Of a stretch of DNA of 64,000 nucleotides, positions 36,074 to 49,049 are shown one piece after another; the stretch's first letter is position 1, and each line of letters begins with the position of its first letter. Made by a program: the position numbers and the translations under genes. Under the pieces are notes generated by a model that made no database searches, was not told the origin of the DNA, and saw nothing but the letters and a program-made list of their open reading frames with translations. Source of the stretch: Epiperipatus broadwayi (Eukaryota; Onychophora; Udeonychophora; Euonychophora; Peripatidae); the NCBI GenBank assembly GCA_028023455.1, contig JAQFVV010006220.1:10435916-10499915 (forward strand), given 5' to 3'.

Positions 36074-36287
36074 AAGGTCAGACCAGCAATACCTGAAGAA
36101 GAGAGAATAATATTTCTTGAAACATTGTGCATATACTAACCTATGATCTATTACTAACAGCTGAATGTAATTGGAAAATTTAAATAAAATAAAAATTTTC
36201 TAGAGACATTCAATACTTAATATTAAATGATGGAATCAGTCCAATATATAACTAAAATACCATCATCACAAACCTTCAGAAAAACAT
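36074..36287 (+). repeat. SINE-body fragment inserted in the LINE
   Basis: GGTCAGACCAGCAATACCTG, then TTGTGCATATACTAACC, then CAGCTGAATGTAATTGG match the 30.4-kb SINE body; the tRNA head is missing. It ends in AAATAAAATAAAAATTTTCT, and the block shared with 30604-30658 follows at 36237-36287. Confidence 0.7.
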
Positions 36288-37690
36288 TAGATATAGGAGT
36301 GAATTTTTATAGTCAAACTCAACAGGCCAGCTCTTTTTTGACAGTAATATTATAGCATTTTTGAAATAATGTACAAGATTTGGAGATAATTAGAGAAGTG
36401 TGAAGTGGCAGAAAATATATGAAAATAAATTCAGTGATGAAAAATGAACTCTGAATGTGAAAAATGGGAAGTATTTATTTTAAAGAAGTCGAGTATAGAT
36501 ATTTAAGTACTTTATTAATGGAAAAAGAAATTATGCAGTTAGTTGAGCATTAGAATTGTAAAAAAGAAAATAAAGAAGCAAAAAAAAAACATAGAATAGG
36601 ATTAGTTAAAAAAATCTGATAGGCTTTGCATATAATAAATATGAAGTATGTAAAATTATTTGGAAAAGAATGATGATGCCTGCTTTAACATTTGAAAATA
36701 GCATTTTTATATAGGCCAGAGAGATCAAAAGTTTTTAGATAGAATTGGAAAAAAAACTAGGCAGATATTTATTGGATAGTTAATTGCAAATAACAAATAA
36801 GGCTATTCAGTGAAATGAAGTGGACTTGGTTTTTAATGAGGAGAAATAAAATATAAATTTAAAATGTTCAAAAGTTTTCAATATAAATAAAAATAGATTA
36901 GTAACATGGTATTTAACTGATTATATAGAAAAGACAACAATCATATTAGGCAAGAAAGATTTTACAATATAAATTTAAAAAAAGATACAAATACATAGGT
37001 ACATAATTATGAGGAGTAGAAAAAGAGAATAGATAAATTGATTAGAGAAAAAGAATTAGAGTAATGGAATATAAATAATTTGGAATTATGTAAAAGTAGA
37101 AATTATATAAAATATAAAAGGATGCATGATATCTCTAAAGGCAGTTTACTTTATCTGCTGCAAAGGGAAAACTTTAGATATTAGAGAAAAAAGTAAAAAT
37201 GAAATAAGAATTTGTATTGTTGATATAGTTTATACAGAGATGGGAGAGAGTATTAAACATATATTTTGGAGTATAGAATGTTGAAGCTGGACAAATTGTG
37301 TAAAAAGTAGGAAAAATTTAAAGGTAAAGAAAATAAAAATGATAGAGATTTTATGATTTTTTTATTTTATTTTATTTTATGTCCTTATAATGAAAATAGT
37401 GAATATAAGGCTAAGATAATGGAATTATAAAAACAGCATTTATTAAATTAAAATAAGAGAAAAAAAATTAGTGCAGGTCTGCAGAATAGGTTATAATTAT
37501 GAAATAAAAAGTAAGTAAGCTTGTTGGAGTATATAATGAGTTTGAGGGAAAAAAATTGTTTTAATTTGGCTAACAGGACTTTTGTGCACATAATTTATGG
37601 GCAGGAACTTCTGGTTTTGTTTAAGAAGATATTTTGCATCTCATTGTAATATCACATAATTACATCATGCACGTCAATATCTTTTCATAT

Positions 37691-38270
37691 CATCATCTCA
37701 TACAAAAAAGTAGATAAATAAATAATAAAGCACAAATAAATAGAAAGTCAAAAAATAAAAAGTTAAAAATAAAGTAAGAAAGGAAAAAAAAGATTGAAGT
37801 CAGAATTACTATGCATGCTTCATATGGTTTGACAAACATGAAATTCCACTGAAACAGTTTTTGTAGAGAGATGGTCAATGTCATGATGAGCTCTTGACCA
37901 CTGAGCTTTGTATAATAATATAAAAAATAGATAATGAGAGCTTTTTTCCATCCAATAATGAGGAAAATAAATAAATAATCAAATAAAATAAAATTATAGA
38001 GTAAGGGCAGATTTTTTTAATAAGTGCATGTACAATAATTTCTTCACGAGACAGAATATTTTATTTAATTCACATCATATTTTTAAAGAATCAATTTAAC
38101 AAACTTGTAAACAATATTGATTCTTTCTGACCAATGAATTGTAAAAAAATGGAGTTTGTTTACAAATTTATTAAAATGATTCTTTAAGAGTATGGCTTAT
38201 GAATTAAATAATATATTTTATGTTATTTGCTATATAAATAAGTTTATATATTTTAAAATTACACATTTAA
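37691..38270. other. AT-rich DNA, no gene seen
   Basis: Nothing recognisable; a 63-codon frame on the - strand is low complexity. Confidence 0.5.
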
Positions 38271-38273
38271 TAA

Positions 38274-38587
38274 TTAAAGCAGAAGTCAACCTCCAATAAT
38301 GTGCTATTTCTTAAATATTATAAATCTTTGCACACTCGCTCGCCAGTAAGAGTTTTAAAAACTTAAGTGAATCACTTAAGTTTAGAGTGTATTTATATAT
38401 ACACCAACTCTTACTGATATGACTCAAGCCCTGATTTAAGAATGGTCAGTGAGAGTTGGTGTATATACAAATATGGTCTAAACTTAAATGATTCACTTAA
38501 GTTTTTAAACTCTTACTGGTGGGTGAATGCATGGAGATTTATAATATTTAAGAAATAGTGCATTATCGGAGGTTAACTTCTGCTTTA
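38274..38587. mobile_element. MITE-like fold-back element, 314 bp
   Basis: Terminal inverted repeats TTAAAGCAGAAGTCAACCTC at the left and GAGGTTAACTTCTGCTTTAA at the right, with reverse-complement similarity continuing to the centre: TTTCTTAAATATTATAAATC pairs with GATTTATAATATTTAAGAAA, and ACTTAAGTGAATCACTTAAG with its partner near 38485-38505, up to ACACCAACTCTTACTGA and TCAGTGAGAGTTGGTGT. The loop is about 40 bp. Left and right flanks are both AT-rich, so a TA or TTAA duplication cannot be distinguished from chance. No coding capacity. Confidence 0.88.
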
Positions 38588-39027
38588 ATAATTTCAAATT
38601 TTTCAGCATTTTATAATAATAGATTTACATTTAATAACTGTAATTTATTTACAGATTTATTAAACATACTAGACTGTTCTATTAAATAAATTTTTTATTT
38701 AATTATTTTATTCTATTTATGGATGGGACCCTAGATGGAATAATTATTTATAATTAATATAATTTTAAACATTTATATCTAAGAACAATTTTATCATAAC
38801 ATGGCAATTAGAATCCATGCAATTTGCTTAAAAAGATATATTTAGGGACATGAATGGATACAAAGTTTTATCTGATTTATCAATATGTAGATTTATCAAT
38901 AGATACTTATCAATACATATTTAGTTAACAAAGTTGTACTTGAGGCAAAATTGTTTTTGTATTAGATTTTTAAATATAGAAATCCATATGTTTAATAGAT
39001 GCTATTAATTTATATTTCTAAGTAGCA

Positions 39028-39028
<1 letters not shown>

Positions 39029-39063
<35 letters not shown>

Positions 39064-39066
39064 GTT

Positions 39067-39102
<36 letters not shown>

Positions 39103-39107
39103 AACAT
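39029..39107. repeat. Palindromic TA microsatellite
   Basis: A TA tract at 39029-39059 is followed by TTATGTTACAAT, a second TA tract, and ATTGTAACATAA, the exact reverse complement. The second tract with its flanks forms a perfect 48-bp palindrome. Confidence 0.9.
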
Positions 39108-39338
39108 AATTAAAGAGTTCAAAAGATATTACCATACCTGAGTAAAGGAGTCCAAATATCAAGATTTCTGAATAAATTATTAACAACAAGTATTATAACT
39201 CAGGTATATGAAAATCCCGTGAAGTGAGTACACTAGTAATTCAATAAAATATAACTCAGGTATACAGGCAGTAGGTTTTATCCACTTTCATTTCTTGGTT
39301 TGATGTTAAGTGCATGTTTAAACAAATACTAAGTGAAT

Positions 39339-39433
39339 ATGGTCTAGCAGGGCGCCACTAGATTATCTGAATCTAGACACGGTTATATCGAATAACCTTT
39401 TCACATGTACTGGGTTTGAATCCCCTTTTGGTA
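39339..39433 (+). repeat. Possible tRNA-like fragment
   Basis: CTGGGTTTGAATCCCC near 39410 is a good B-box match. Upstream GGTCTAGCAGGGCGCC near 39341 could be part of a head, but spacing is longer than in a tRNA and no A box is certain. Confidence 0.3.
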
Positions 39434-42400
39434 CTTTATTTCTAATAAAAATGAGAGATTTTGCTTTTTGAGCCATATCACTATACGCACTAATATTTAG
39501 GTAAAAGTAAAACATCTATAAACCAAAGTGGAGTATACTAGACATAAATCATTTCTCAGATCTTAACATAACAAATGTGTTTCAATATTTTTATAAGTTT
39601 ACTAGCTCAGATTATATATAACTAATTTAGGATGGCAATTCACTCATCCTTGCATGAAATAGATGACGGGATGTGGTTATAATAATACTAAGAAATCACT
39701 AAATATTATAAAATCAATATTTATTTATGGCCTTTAAACAGTTAAACAGCTCATTAATTAAAATGTTGATAATGATGATGATGATGATAATAATAATGAT
39801 AATGACAAGGGTTTCAACTACAGCTCTAGGACTAAGCCTAAATATAAAACTAATTTTTATAAAGAAATTTATAATTATTGCTTAATTTTAGCATATTTAC
39901 TTATATCTTAAATAACTAATATTCAACCACTGATGATGAATAATCACACTTAACAAAGACTACACTTAATGAAATATATACGCCTCGTTTAATAAAACAA
40001 ACTAATATTTATTACTATATTTCTAACATATACAGAAAAATTTCTAGATAAATATGAAAATTGACATAATAATAATAATAATAATAATAATAATTGATTA
40101 TATAACAATCCTCAGATTAATTTTAAGTTCTTCCCCCTTTCCCTTCAAATGTATTTTGTATTAAGTTGGACGTCACATTGACCATGATTTTCACTCCATG
40201 AGAAAAGTATTTCAAGAAAAAAAAAAAATTATCTGCTCATTAGCACACATACTTTAAAAATCTAACATGTAAATAGAATGTAAAAAAAAAATATGTTAGT
40301 AGAATTGAAAGAGCAAGTTTTAGAAAAGAGTTTTAAATCATTATCTCCCCCTCCCTTCCAAGCGCTGAAATCTATACTTTCTCAAGACAAAACAATTTAA
40401 TATTTTAACTCCACCTATTATTTCACATTCACTCGCATATACACATATAAAAATATTATTATGTATGTGCATGTTTTATCCCATAATAACAAAATATTAT
40501 TTAAAACCAAAATAATAATAATATATTAGTTAAAACTAAAATCATAACACCATAAAAAAAATTGTTTTACATATTCATATTTCATAACTGTAAAATTAAT
40601 AAACAAATAATTTTCATACATTCAAGATCATTTATGAAGCTCAAAGTTATCTTGTTTTTAATCGATCTGAATAATCTTTAAAAGTTCTTTAAATAAAATA
40701 TATCACTTTATTGCTAAAATGTTTATTAAGACTGATATCATAAAGAAAATAGATATAAAAAGTCATATTACCGATCTTTTGTTTGTGGCGAATTTCCAAG
40801 GGTTCAAACTTGTCTTGTATAATGTCTATATTTCTGCAGCTACCATTTCCGTTTTACTGGGAACAATTTCTTTCTTGAGGTGTATAACTATTTGATGATG
40901 ATGACTCTATTGAGGTTATTTGCTTTAGTGGATAATTTGGAAATCATTATATTAATTTTTCTTCTCTTCCTGTCAAGCATGGTTCTTAGTGGATGAAATA
41001 CAGCGGTTGTTTTCATATTTATAAATTTTCTTGAGTTTAAAATCAGTTGTTGGAACGATTAATTGGACTTGATGATTAATATTTATCAGTAGATTAATTC
41101 ATCTTCTTTGAATGCAGATGAATGCTTTCTTCCTTCTATTAAAAACATCTTATTTCTCTGGTCAGTTGAAAGGTGTAGAATATTATTTTAGACACAACAT
41201 CTTTTCTTTCCTCTATGATGTGCAGCTTCCTCCAGATGGTCAGCAAATGGGACATACATATAATTTTTCTAGCCAGCCATTTCTTATATTTTCAACATTC
41301 AATTTAATAGTATAAAAATATGAATCTTTCTCACCAAAAAAAAAATAATTCCAGACGCTTTTTATATCCAATTTTTAGCTAACTTAACCAATCAGAGATA
41401 GCGTCACTTGCTATTTTTGGACAAATTCATTTTAATTAGATCTCTAATTTATTTTCAACTAAATTATTTTTCAACTGAAAAGTTTAATCCTTTTTCCAGA
41501 CACATTTGTTTTAAAAAAAAAATAGACTTAATCCTTATTTCCTTTCTTTTCTCTTTTTTTTTTTTTTTAACATCCAGGTAACATTTCAAATTTTTGAGCT
41601 TCCTTCTTTAGATCTTAAGATAAGACAATTTCAAAATTAGAGCTCTCACCCATTATAAGCTCCCAAAGTGAAAAACAATTATTTACAAAAAAAAAAATTG
41701 CTACAAAGATCGATATCTGATTAAACAGATTTCCTCTTTTAACAAAAAATTGTACAAAAAAAAAATAATTTGACAGATTTAATCCTTCCTTTTCTTTCAA
41801 TTTTTAGTAAATGTAAATTTCTGTATGTAATGTACACACATCCTTCATTCTTTCAAATCATTCATAAACTAACATTAAATAATATGATTGCTAGCTTAGT
41901 AATTATAACCCAATTATTTAATTAAATCTGTAACTTTTAAATCCCACTTATAATTAAAGAAAAGCAAAATAGAAGTATAAAATAAGACATTAAAATTGAT
42001 CAAGCATAAGTTAGATTTAAAGAAAGTTAAAATGTTGAATATTTGAAATATAAAACAATTAAATAGTTTACACATACATTGCTTATACGTATGCATTATA
42101 ACTTTGCTTTTTAAAGAAAATTTAAATATTAAATATTAAATGTGTGTACTGCTCTTTTTGAGATTTATTAACACACAAACAAGTAAAGCATATAATTGTT
42201 GTTCCACTCTCTCTGTTTAAAGCTTTTAGAACTGGACCTTGTAGGGTTTAAACTTGGATGCCCTACAACTTCCTTTATGGTTATATAAAAATGTGATGAT
42301 GATTTTTGATTTACACTTTCTTACATGCACATTACTATAAATTTGGCTAGTGACCAAATTGTAATGGCACAATATATATATATATAAATCATTTTTTTGT

Positions 42401-42640
42401 ATAATAAATAATAAAAGGACTGGCTCAGAAGAAATATGAGACTATTCAAAAATAACTGGAATCATTCTCTGAAAAGTGAGTGCATTGTAGTACATGCTTT
42501 TGCCACAATATGCCTCTTGCAAGATCCCCTGCATCAGTCTGCCAACTTTTATCATTAAGAGTAGTTGTATTATGGAAAAGTAAATGTTTTTGTAAAGTGT
42601 GTCCCACTTACTTGTCAATGTTTGTAATGGCTAAAAAATT
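39434..42640. other. AT-rich DNA with AAT microsatellites, no gene seen
   Basis: GAT/AAT tracts at about 39768-39807 and an AAT tract at about 40067-40096. A 67-codon frame at 41112-41315 and several shorter ones have no recognisable product. Confidence 0.5.
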
Positions 42641-42795
42641 GAAACAATATAAAATTCAATTTTCTGTTAGAGAAAATGTCTGTAGAAACAATTATAATGC
42701 ATGAAACCGTTTATAAGAAAGCTGCTTCTGGGAAAACATAAATTTACAAGTGATTTAATTGAAGTATCAGATTCACTATATCCCAAAAAAGCATA

Positions 42796-43205
42796 ATGAA
42801 TGAAGTCCAATATCAAGATGATGGTAATATTTTGAGAGGGGGTGGGGAGATGCAAATGAAAATTGTTCATTCAGTTTATTTGTAATGATCATATGTTTTA
42901 ACTACAAGTTCTGAAATGTTTGTGTGATGTGGTAAAATGAAAGTGTCTCAATTTGTGACCAAGTCGGAACTGCAAGCTTTACTACAACAAAGCTCCAGTG
43001 CACAAAGCCTTCAGGGTGGCATAATTTTTAATTAAATTTAGCATAACCCAATTTATATATTAGCCATATTTACTTGATCTCATTCCATGCAACTTATTTT
43101 TATTTTCTTGAATAAAAAAAAAAAAGCTACTTTGCAATAATCTTTATATTACTCCAAAAAGTGAAAAATACATTTAAAACTAGTGTATTGCATTAAATGA
43201 AGTGA
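42796..43205 (+). pseudogene. mariner-type transposase relic (central and catalytic part)
   Basis: Across several frames the + strand reads MKSNIKMMVIF (compare the block before the first catalytic Asp region in mariners), then LKCLCDVVK and LYYNKAPVHKAFRV near 42968-43010, then LIKFSITQFIY-PYLLDLIPCNLF near 43020-43095, the counterpart of the HHDNAPxH and PYSPDLxPCDFxLF motifs of mariner transposases. The second catalytic Asp of the HDN motif is Asn here, and stop codons and frameshifts are frequent. A short stretch near 42645 (QYKIQFSVR) might be the N-terminal region, but spacing would then imply an internal deletion. Terminal inverted repeats were not found. Dead copy. Confidence 0.75.
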
Positions 43206-45469
43206 ACTTCGAAGGGAATTCAATTTGTAATACCTAAAAATAATTACACAATTTATAATTACAAATTTATGGTTATTTTTTAATACCTCCTTGCATATTC
43301 AAGTTTTCTGTTTCTTAGTCATTCTGCACAAAATGGAAGACTTATGTGCAAAAATAGTCTTGCTTATCTCTATAGTTTCGCAAATAAATACTTGAGCAGA
43401 TTTCAAAAATTACTTTATTATTAGAAATAGTCTTTGCAATTTAGTGAAAGAGCATAGCAGAGTTGAGCGCTAAAGGTTCTTGAATTAAAGCCTCAGCTGT
43501 CTTTTTGATGCTTGAATACCACATGACCTATTATGCAATAACCTTTCAATTCCTGAATCAAAGCCCAAATTGTCACCTTCTGACAACTAAACTTTCAGTC
43601 ATTTTTTCATATATTTATTAGCAATTTTATTTTGTTTATAAACATTGTATGATGAATAAATAGTAAAATTTGGGGGAATATTTTAACGAACATGTGTACT
43701 AATAAAAATCACATGATTATCACAATATTTTTGATATTTATTGTAATATTTTGGACATCATATTTTTATTTTTGTTTGTAAGTTTTCAAAAATATTTGAT
43801 GTTATCTTTTCTATGATTTTTATTAGTAAAATAATATTTTTTCTATTGGGAAATTGTTTCTCAAAAATTTAGTTTTTTATTTATGACTAAAAATTATTTC
43901 CCCACAATTTGTTATTGATGATAATCAAATACCTTCATTTGGTTATAGTTCCTAATGACATAGTTATTCAGGTCAACTCATTATCATGCAGATGAAGTGG
44001 TAAACCTTAATTTACTCTTTACTTATTATTCTCTATTTATATGGATTATCCAACCACATAATGTTTCTTATCTTTGAGATGTTGTTGATAACTTTGTCTT
44101 TTTTATTATTACTATTTTATAAATTTGCCTTGCAATTTCCTTTATCATTTTTTTAATATGCCAAACTGTTCAGTTTTATTCAGTTATTTATCTTTTATTA
44201 TTCAATTATGAAATTTGTTTTTGTCTTTTCTTATTGTTATCAGTCTATAATGTTGTATATTATCTTTCAATTTTCAATCATCATGCTTTTCTGGCAATCA
44301 TAAATCACCCTTTTTCTATTTTCTCTATTTATTCCTTTTTTTCAACTTCACTTTTGATTTTTTCCCTCTTTCCTGGTAAAGTTCAATTTAATATTTGCTT
44401 TGATAATTTTTTTCGGAGGTATCCTCTATAAATGTTGATGTTATTCCAACTATCTTGTTTGATTTTATTCTTATAGTGTGTTCAATATTTATTTCTTGAA
44501 TTGTCTTATTGCCTATTCATTCTCTTTTTACTCTTTTTACTCATCTTTGCTAATAGTTCATTTCTATGATAATCTTTTCTTTAACTGCCAAATCTCATTT
44601 TCATAAATAATTATTCACTTCACTATTGTATAATATAATCATTGCTAACTTTTGATTGCATAATATTATATTTATTAATGCTATAGTTTTTTTTAATTCA
44701 GCATGTTTCATTTTCTTATAGCTTCGTGCTTATATACTTGTATTGTACATATTTCCAATCTGTTGTCCATCTTCCAATATTCTAACATAAAAGCTTTTTT
44801 CTCTTCTTATAATTAATATTTTAATTCTATAATCCATTAGTTTACTTTTCTTAAGCAATTGTAATTGACGTTTAAGTGCTTGGAGACACTGAATAAGAAA
44901 AGTGTAACAGTGAAACTAGTCTTAATTTATGCTTAGCATGACTTCGATATCTTTGTCATGATATTATTTATAATCATAGCAATGAATGAATAAATTGTGG
45001 GCAGAAGGTGTAATATAAGCAACATGTAAATTGTACGTAAATAAGCTTACATGTTCCACTTTTTAGAAATGGGAAAGCAAATTCTTTTTTATTTATAGCA
45101 TTGGCATTGTTCCTTTATTTTACATTCTACTAAAAAAATTGCACTTTTTAAAAATTTCCCCTCCAATTCCAAGGTTCAAGCTACTTTATAAAAATAATAA
45201 GAATGGATTGATATTATAACTTAATAAATAAAACAATATATATTATGCACTTTAATTAATGTTGCAGGAGCTCAATTATTTTCTAGTATAGTTGTAAGTC
45301 TGAGATGTTTATAATAGGAGGACAATTAGCAAATTTCCAGTAATGATATTTAAATGTTATTACTTGGTCATAATGTTATTGCCTCATTAGCCTGACTAAC
45401 ATGCAAAAAAAAAAAGAACATACATATGATATATGATGATGAATAGCAAAAAAAAAAATGCGAGAATAA
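43206..45469. other. AT-rich, partly T-rich DNA, no gene seen
   Basis: The stretch 44000-44860 is conspicuously pyrimidine-rich on the + strand; translation of either strand gave no recognisable protein. Confidence 0.45.
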
Positions 45470-45760
45470 AATACGTAGATAAAGGATCAAACAAATATTA
45501 CTGATATCATTGCAAGAATTTAGACAGAAATGAAGCTGGGCTGGACATATTTCTAGAAGAGATATAATAATTAATGGATAATTGAAGCCTTAAACTAGTT
45601 CCTAAAAAATAGTAAAAGATCTAGAAAAAGACCGCATGTGAGATAGATGAAATAAAAACGTTTAGTGGTGTGAAGAGAATGGAGTCGGAGAAACTGAATT
45701 AAATTTGGAGGGACCTTCAACTGGAAGGGATTGATAGTAGTTGAAAATAATTATAATGAT
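45470..45760 (+). mobile_element. RTE-type LINE, 3' end fragment
   Basis: The + strand reads, with stops and shifts, TNITDIIARI, LGWTYF, RSRKRPHVR, and WRDLQLEGIDSS, which parallel TGVTDFIKKIKR, AEHIAKRDN, SSRKRPYVRWMDEIRK and the terminal tail of the 63-kb RTE element (63240-63500). Only the last ~80 codons are present, as expected for a 5'-truncated LINE copy. It ends near AATTATAATGATATATGAT, comparable with the TGATGATGATGA end of the other copy. Confidence 0.7.
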
Positions 45761-47264
45761 ATATGATAGTTATAAATTACAGTGATTGAACACAAAAATA
45801 AAGACAAGATGATAAATAATGGAAATCAGACTGAAGAAAAAATATAAAAGTAATAATAGTTGTGGTGGTGGGGGAAGGATTGTCTTTTGAAAAGATTATT
45901 GAAGACTAAATAACTGAAATATATTATGAGAAAGCAAACAAAAACAGAAAATAAATTAGGACAACTGAAAAATGTATCGAAAACAACAATTAATGTTATT
46001 TTATTTTAATACTGCACAAATTAAATTAATAGGCAAATAGAAACCGTTGATTTTTTTTTTTTTAACGTTGATCCTCTTTACTAGCATACAGCGAAAAGAA
46101 TAAGTTCTATAATATAAATTCCAGTCCCTTTATTTTCTATGTAAATTTTGATTCTGTATGTAAAGATATAGTGACTTCTTAATTTTATATATATATCATA
46201 TAATTTTGATTATCAAATTAAAAATTTAATAGCATTACTCTAAATAAGATATAAGAGAAATGGCAAGAAATAAGAAATATTTCTACAAATCATCTGTATA
46301 TTATCATAGGGGGCGTTACCAAGCAAATATCCATTTTAATTTGCTCATTCTATCTTTTCATAGACAATATACTTAGCACAATTTCTTAAAGGGCAATACT
46401 AGTTGATAATTGGGTTTTTCATCAAGTGTCGACAACTTTCATTAAGATTATTTATTTCTTTAAGGTCGATAATATTATGCAAATTTAACGAGAATGTTGC
46501 CTAATTTTTTTTATCGTGGTTTTTTTTTTTTAATTTCAACTCTTAAACACGACATTGCTCAAGGTAATATTTTAATTGAAAAAAAAAAAAAAGTATCAAA
46601 ATATTTATGTATGTAAATAAAAACTTTTACCAGACTTTTCTGGTCGGATAAAGAAATTGATTAGTAATCAAAGATAAACATGTTTCCAGTATTTAGTTTT
46701 CATTCAGAAAAATGAAATGTTAAAACAATTATTAGAAATAATCAATCCATTAATCTAGATGTGTTTAATAGAAATTAAAGATTTTGAATTCTGACTATTA
46801 ATCTTACAAGATGCAAATATTTAATATCTTATTATGATTCTATATTTTAATAGCTAAGTTTAAATAAGAAGAGATAATAAAGCAAAATATAACAAAAGAT
46901 GTAAAAATCTAGTGTGTGTACATAATTAAGTCGTAAATTTATGGGATATATATCATTTTTATCGTGTCTTTTTTTTTTTTAAGTGCAGGCGCTATGCATT
47001 ACTTTGACTACCTTATCCAAACTTCATTATTGAATATTGCCCAATTTGTTCATATATTTAAGAAAAAAAATTTTTTATTTGAACTTTTTTTTAAAAATCT
47101 ATTATTCATTTTTAGCCATATTTGTTCTATTTAACTTTTCCATTTTACTATGTTGAATTCAAATAGTCTTTAAAATTTTATTTTCTATTTTTAATAATAT
47201 CCATGTTTTATTTCACAGCAAATTTTTTAACTTTAATTTTTTTCATTTCTCTTTATATATACAT
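45761..47264. other. AT-rich DNA, no gene seen
   Basis: Homopolymer T runs (for example near 46050 and 46965) but no feature. Confidence 0.5.
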
Positions 47265-47380
47265 TTAATTTTTTTTTTTTTTCCATATGTCATAGCATCG
47301 GCCAGGACGCGAACCCACACCCGTCTGCAACCAACTACTTGCTTGCAAGGCGGGTGCGATGACCTCTCGGCTAACAACGC
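47265..47380 (-). repeat. tRNA-derived SINE, - strand copy
   Basis: Reverse complement of the 17.2-kb unit with only a few differences: on the - strand GTTAGCCGAGAGGTCATCGC (A box at its start), GGGTTCGCGTCCTGG (B box), CTATGACATATGG and a run of 14 A. The high identity of the two copies in an otherwise degraded region suggests comparatively recent retroposition. Confidence 0.85.
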
Positions 47381-47517
47381 TTGACAGCATTTTAAATTTT
47401 TGTTAAAATTTAACATTAAAATTATCGGTTATTGTCTCAAATTATGAAAGGGTACATAGTTGATGGATATTTGAATAAACTTCAGATATGATAAACTATA
47501 AGCAATGCCCTGTATTT

Positions 47518-47640
47518 AATGCAATGGTAGAGAGTTAGTCTCTGGAATGTAAGATTCTTTGTTTGATGCCAGTGATGGCATTTCTGGAGCTCAAATTTCT
47601 TATAAACTCCCAAACAATAAAGCGATTCAATAATTTATTT
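47518..47640 (+). repeat. Second tRNA-derived SINE family, diverged copy
   Basis: AATGCAATGGTAGAGAG near 47518 resembles an A box and TTTGTTTGATGCC near 47559 a B box. The 3' part (CTTATAAACTCCCAAACAATAAAGC then GATTCAATAATTTATTT, read in two pieces) is shared with 59572-59620. The tail ends in ATTTATTTAACT. Confidence 0.55.
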
Positions 47641-49049
47641 AACTATAAAATGTTTCCAATACAAATAATAATAACTCCTTTCCGCAGTTTTCACCCCCCT
47701 CCCCACGTTTTTTTATTATCATATTAGTTCATTTATTTAAATTAATATAAAGCCCAGTTATTACAATTCTTTCTAACCATTGGTCTTTTTCTGCACCAAG
47801 TATGATAGTATTATTACATTTTTGCAGAGTCATATTTTGGCAATTCTCCCTTTTTTTATTACTCAGATAAATAAATAAATAACTGAATGGTTTATTGCTC
47901 TAAAGTTCGTAAGAAGTTTAAATATCACAAGTAATAAGTTAGCCATAGACTTTGAGTTCCAGAGTCTTTAATCTCTCTAATCTACCATTGTACCAAATCA
48001 TGCAGCCTAGAGAAGTAAGTATAAATATATAATGCATATACATCATGGTAATAAATAAATAATAGAAAATGACTGGGGCTTCTGTTGTGATCTTATATAA
48101 GATATTACAATCAATAGAAAATTTCTTTGAAATCAAATTTTGATAAGGACTTCATTCAGAAAATGGTTGTATGTTTGAATTTATCTTGCTGCCACAAATA
48201 TGACAAGTTTTTTTAAGAAAATGGTCTAAAAGTGCCCTGATTTATAAAAACAGGCTGGATCACAATGATTGATTATTTAAATGATAAAAATACTTATAGT
48301 ACTACTTTCTGATAGCAAAGCAGAATGAAAGGGTTATACAATGTTTTTTCATCTCTATATAGATGGAATGCATGAAATTTTTTTGATATAGATTGTCCAA
48401 ATGTGAACACAGAACAGAACCTGTTGCTAAGAAGTTGTTTATTGTTTACTTAAAGACATAGGGTGTTGAGTAGATTATATATTAATATACTTCAAACATA
48501 AAATAAATATCTCATATTCCAAAATGTTATAGGAAAAAATATTCATTCTTTAAAGCAAATTCTATTTGCACGAAATTTCAATAACTATTAAACAGTAAAA
48601 TTATCAATTTAGATTTTCAAGATAGTCATATTATTAAAGCACAAAATATTTTTCAAAAGTGTATTGAGAATACAAATATGACTGTCTTTGGATTCATTAA
48701 AATAGAATCCTCTTGTTTTTTTTTTTTTTTTGACAATAATTGCATTAGTAAGCAAACATGCAACATTCTATACTTGTTACAATAATAAGCTGAAAGTGGG
48801 GACTCCTAAGAATACATTCTCAAACAATGTGGGATCAGAGAAGCCATTAAGATCCTTAAAAAGCCAGTTTGTATCAATAAACATGATGATACATGCAAAT
48901 TACCTTCTATTTGGAATATTATGAATCCAAAGATAGAAGTTTAATGACTAACAAACAGAAATCTATTTCTGCTATTCCAATTCTGCCACCTTATGTAATT
49001 CTTAAGTAATCAATAAATTTTAGATGATAGTGTCTAATGAATCTCTATC
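47641..49049. other. AT-rich DNA, no gene seen
   Basis: Nothing recognisable; frames of 60-65 codons only. Confidence 0.5.

Larger units (their letters stand above)
34301..37690 (+). mobile_element. Decayed non-LTR retrotransposon (endonuclease + reverse transcriptase)
   Basis: Conceptual translation across many frameshifts and stops recovers the expected order. Endonuclease: GNIHGHTIEIDG from about 34456 (the GDFN-type motif with the metal-binding D changed), WSRHNLKYIINYVLVN from about 34587 (W codon now TGA) and RDHNFVLVKL near 34695 (SDH-type catalytic motif). Reverse transcriptase: a GLDSIAVKMI-type block near 35550, LVIAFLNIKKAYDGVNRNRL from about 35866 (motif A region; the catalytic D replaced by N), and IGLKQGCPLPLLLFILLL near 36002. 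A YRYL-type stretch follows near 36490. Clade not assigned. The copy is clearly dead. A SINE-like piece (36074-36287) interrupts it and an 88-bp unit is triplicated at 35370-35610. The 3' boundary near 37690 is estimated. Confidence 0.8.

Noticed and set aside
42225-42280. B-box-like GGGTTTAAACTT suggesting another SINE
   Set aside because: No A box at the right distance and no tail.
44000-44860. Antisense LINE remnant in a pyrimidine-rich stretch
   Set aside because: Translation of the - strand gave no endonuclease or reverse transcriptase motif.
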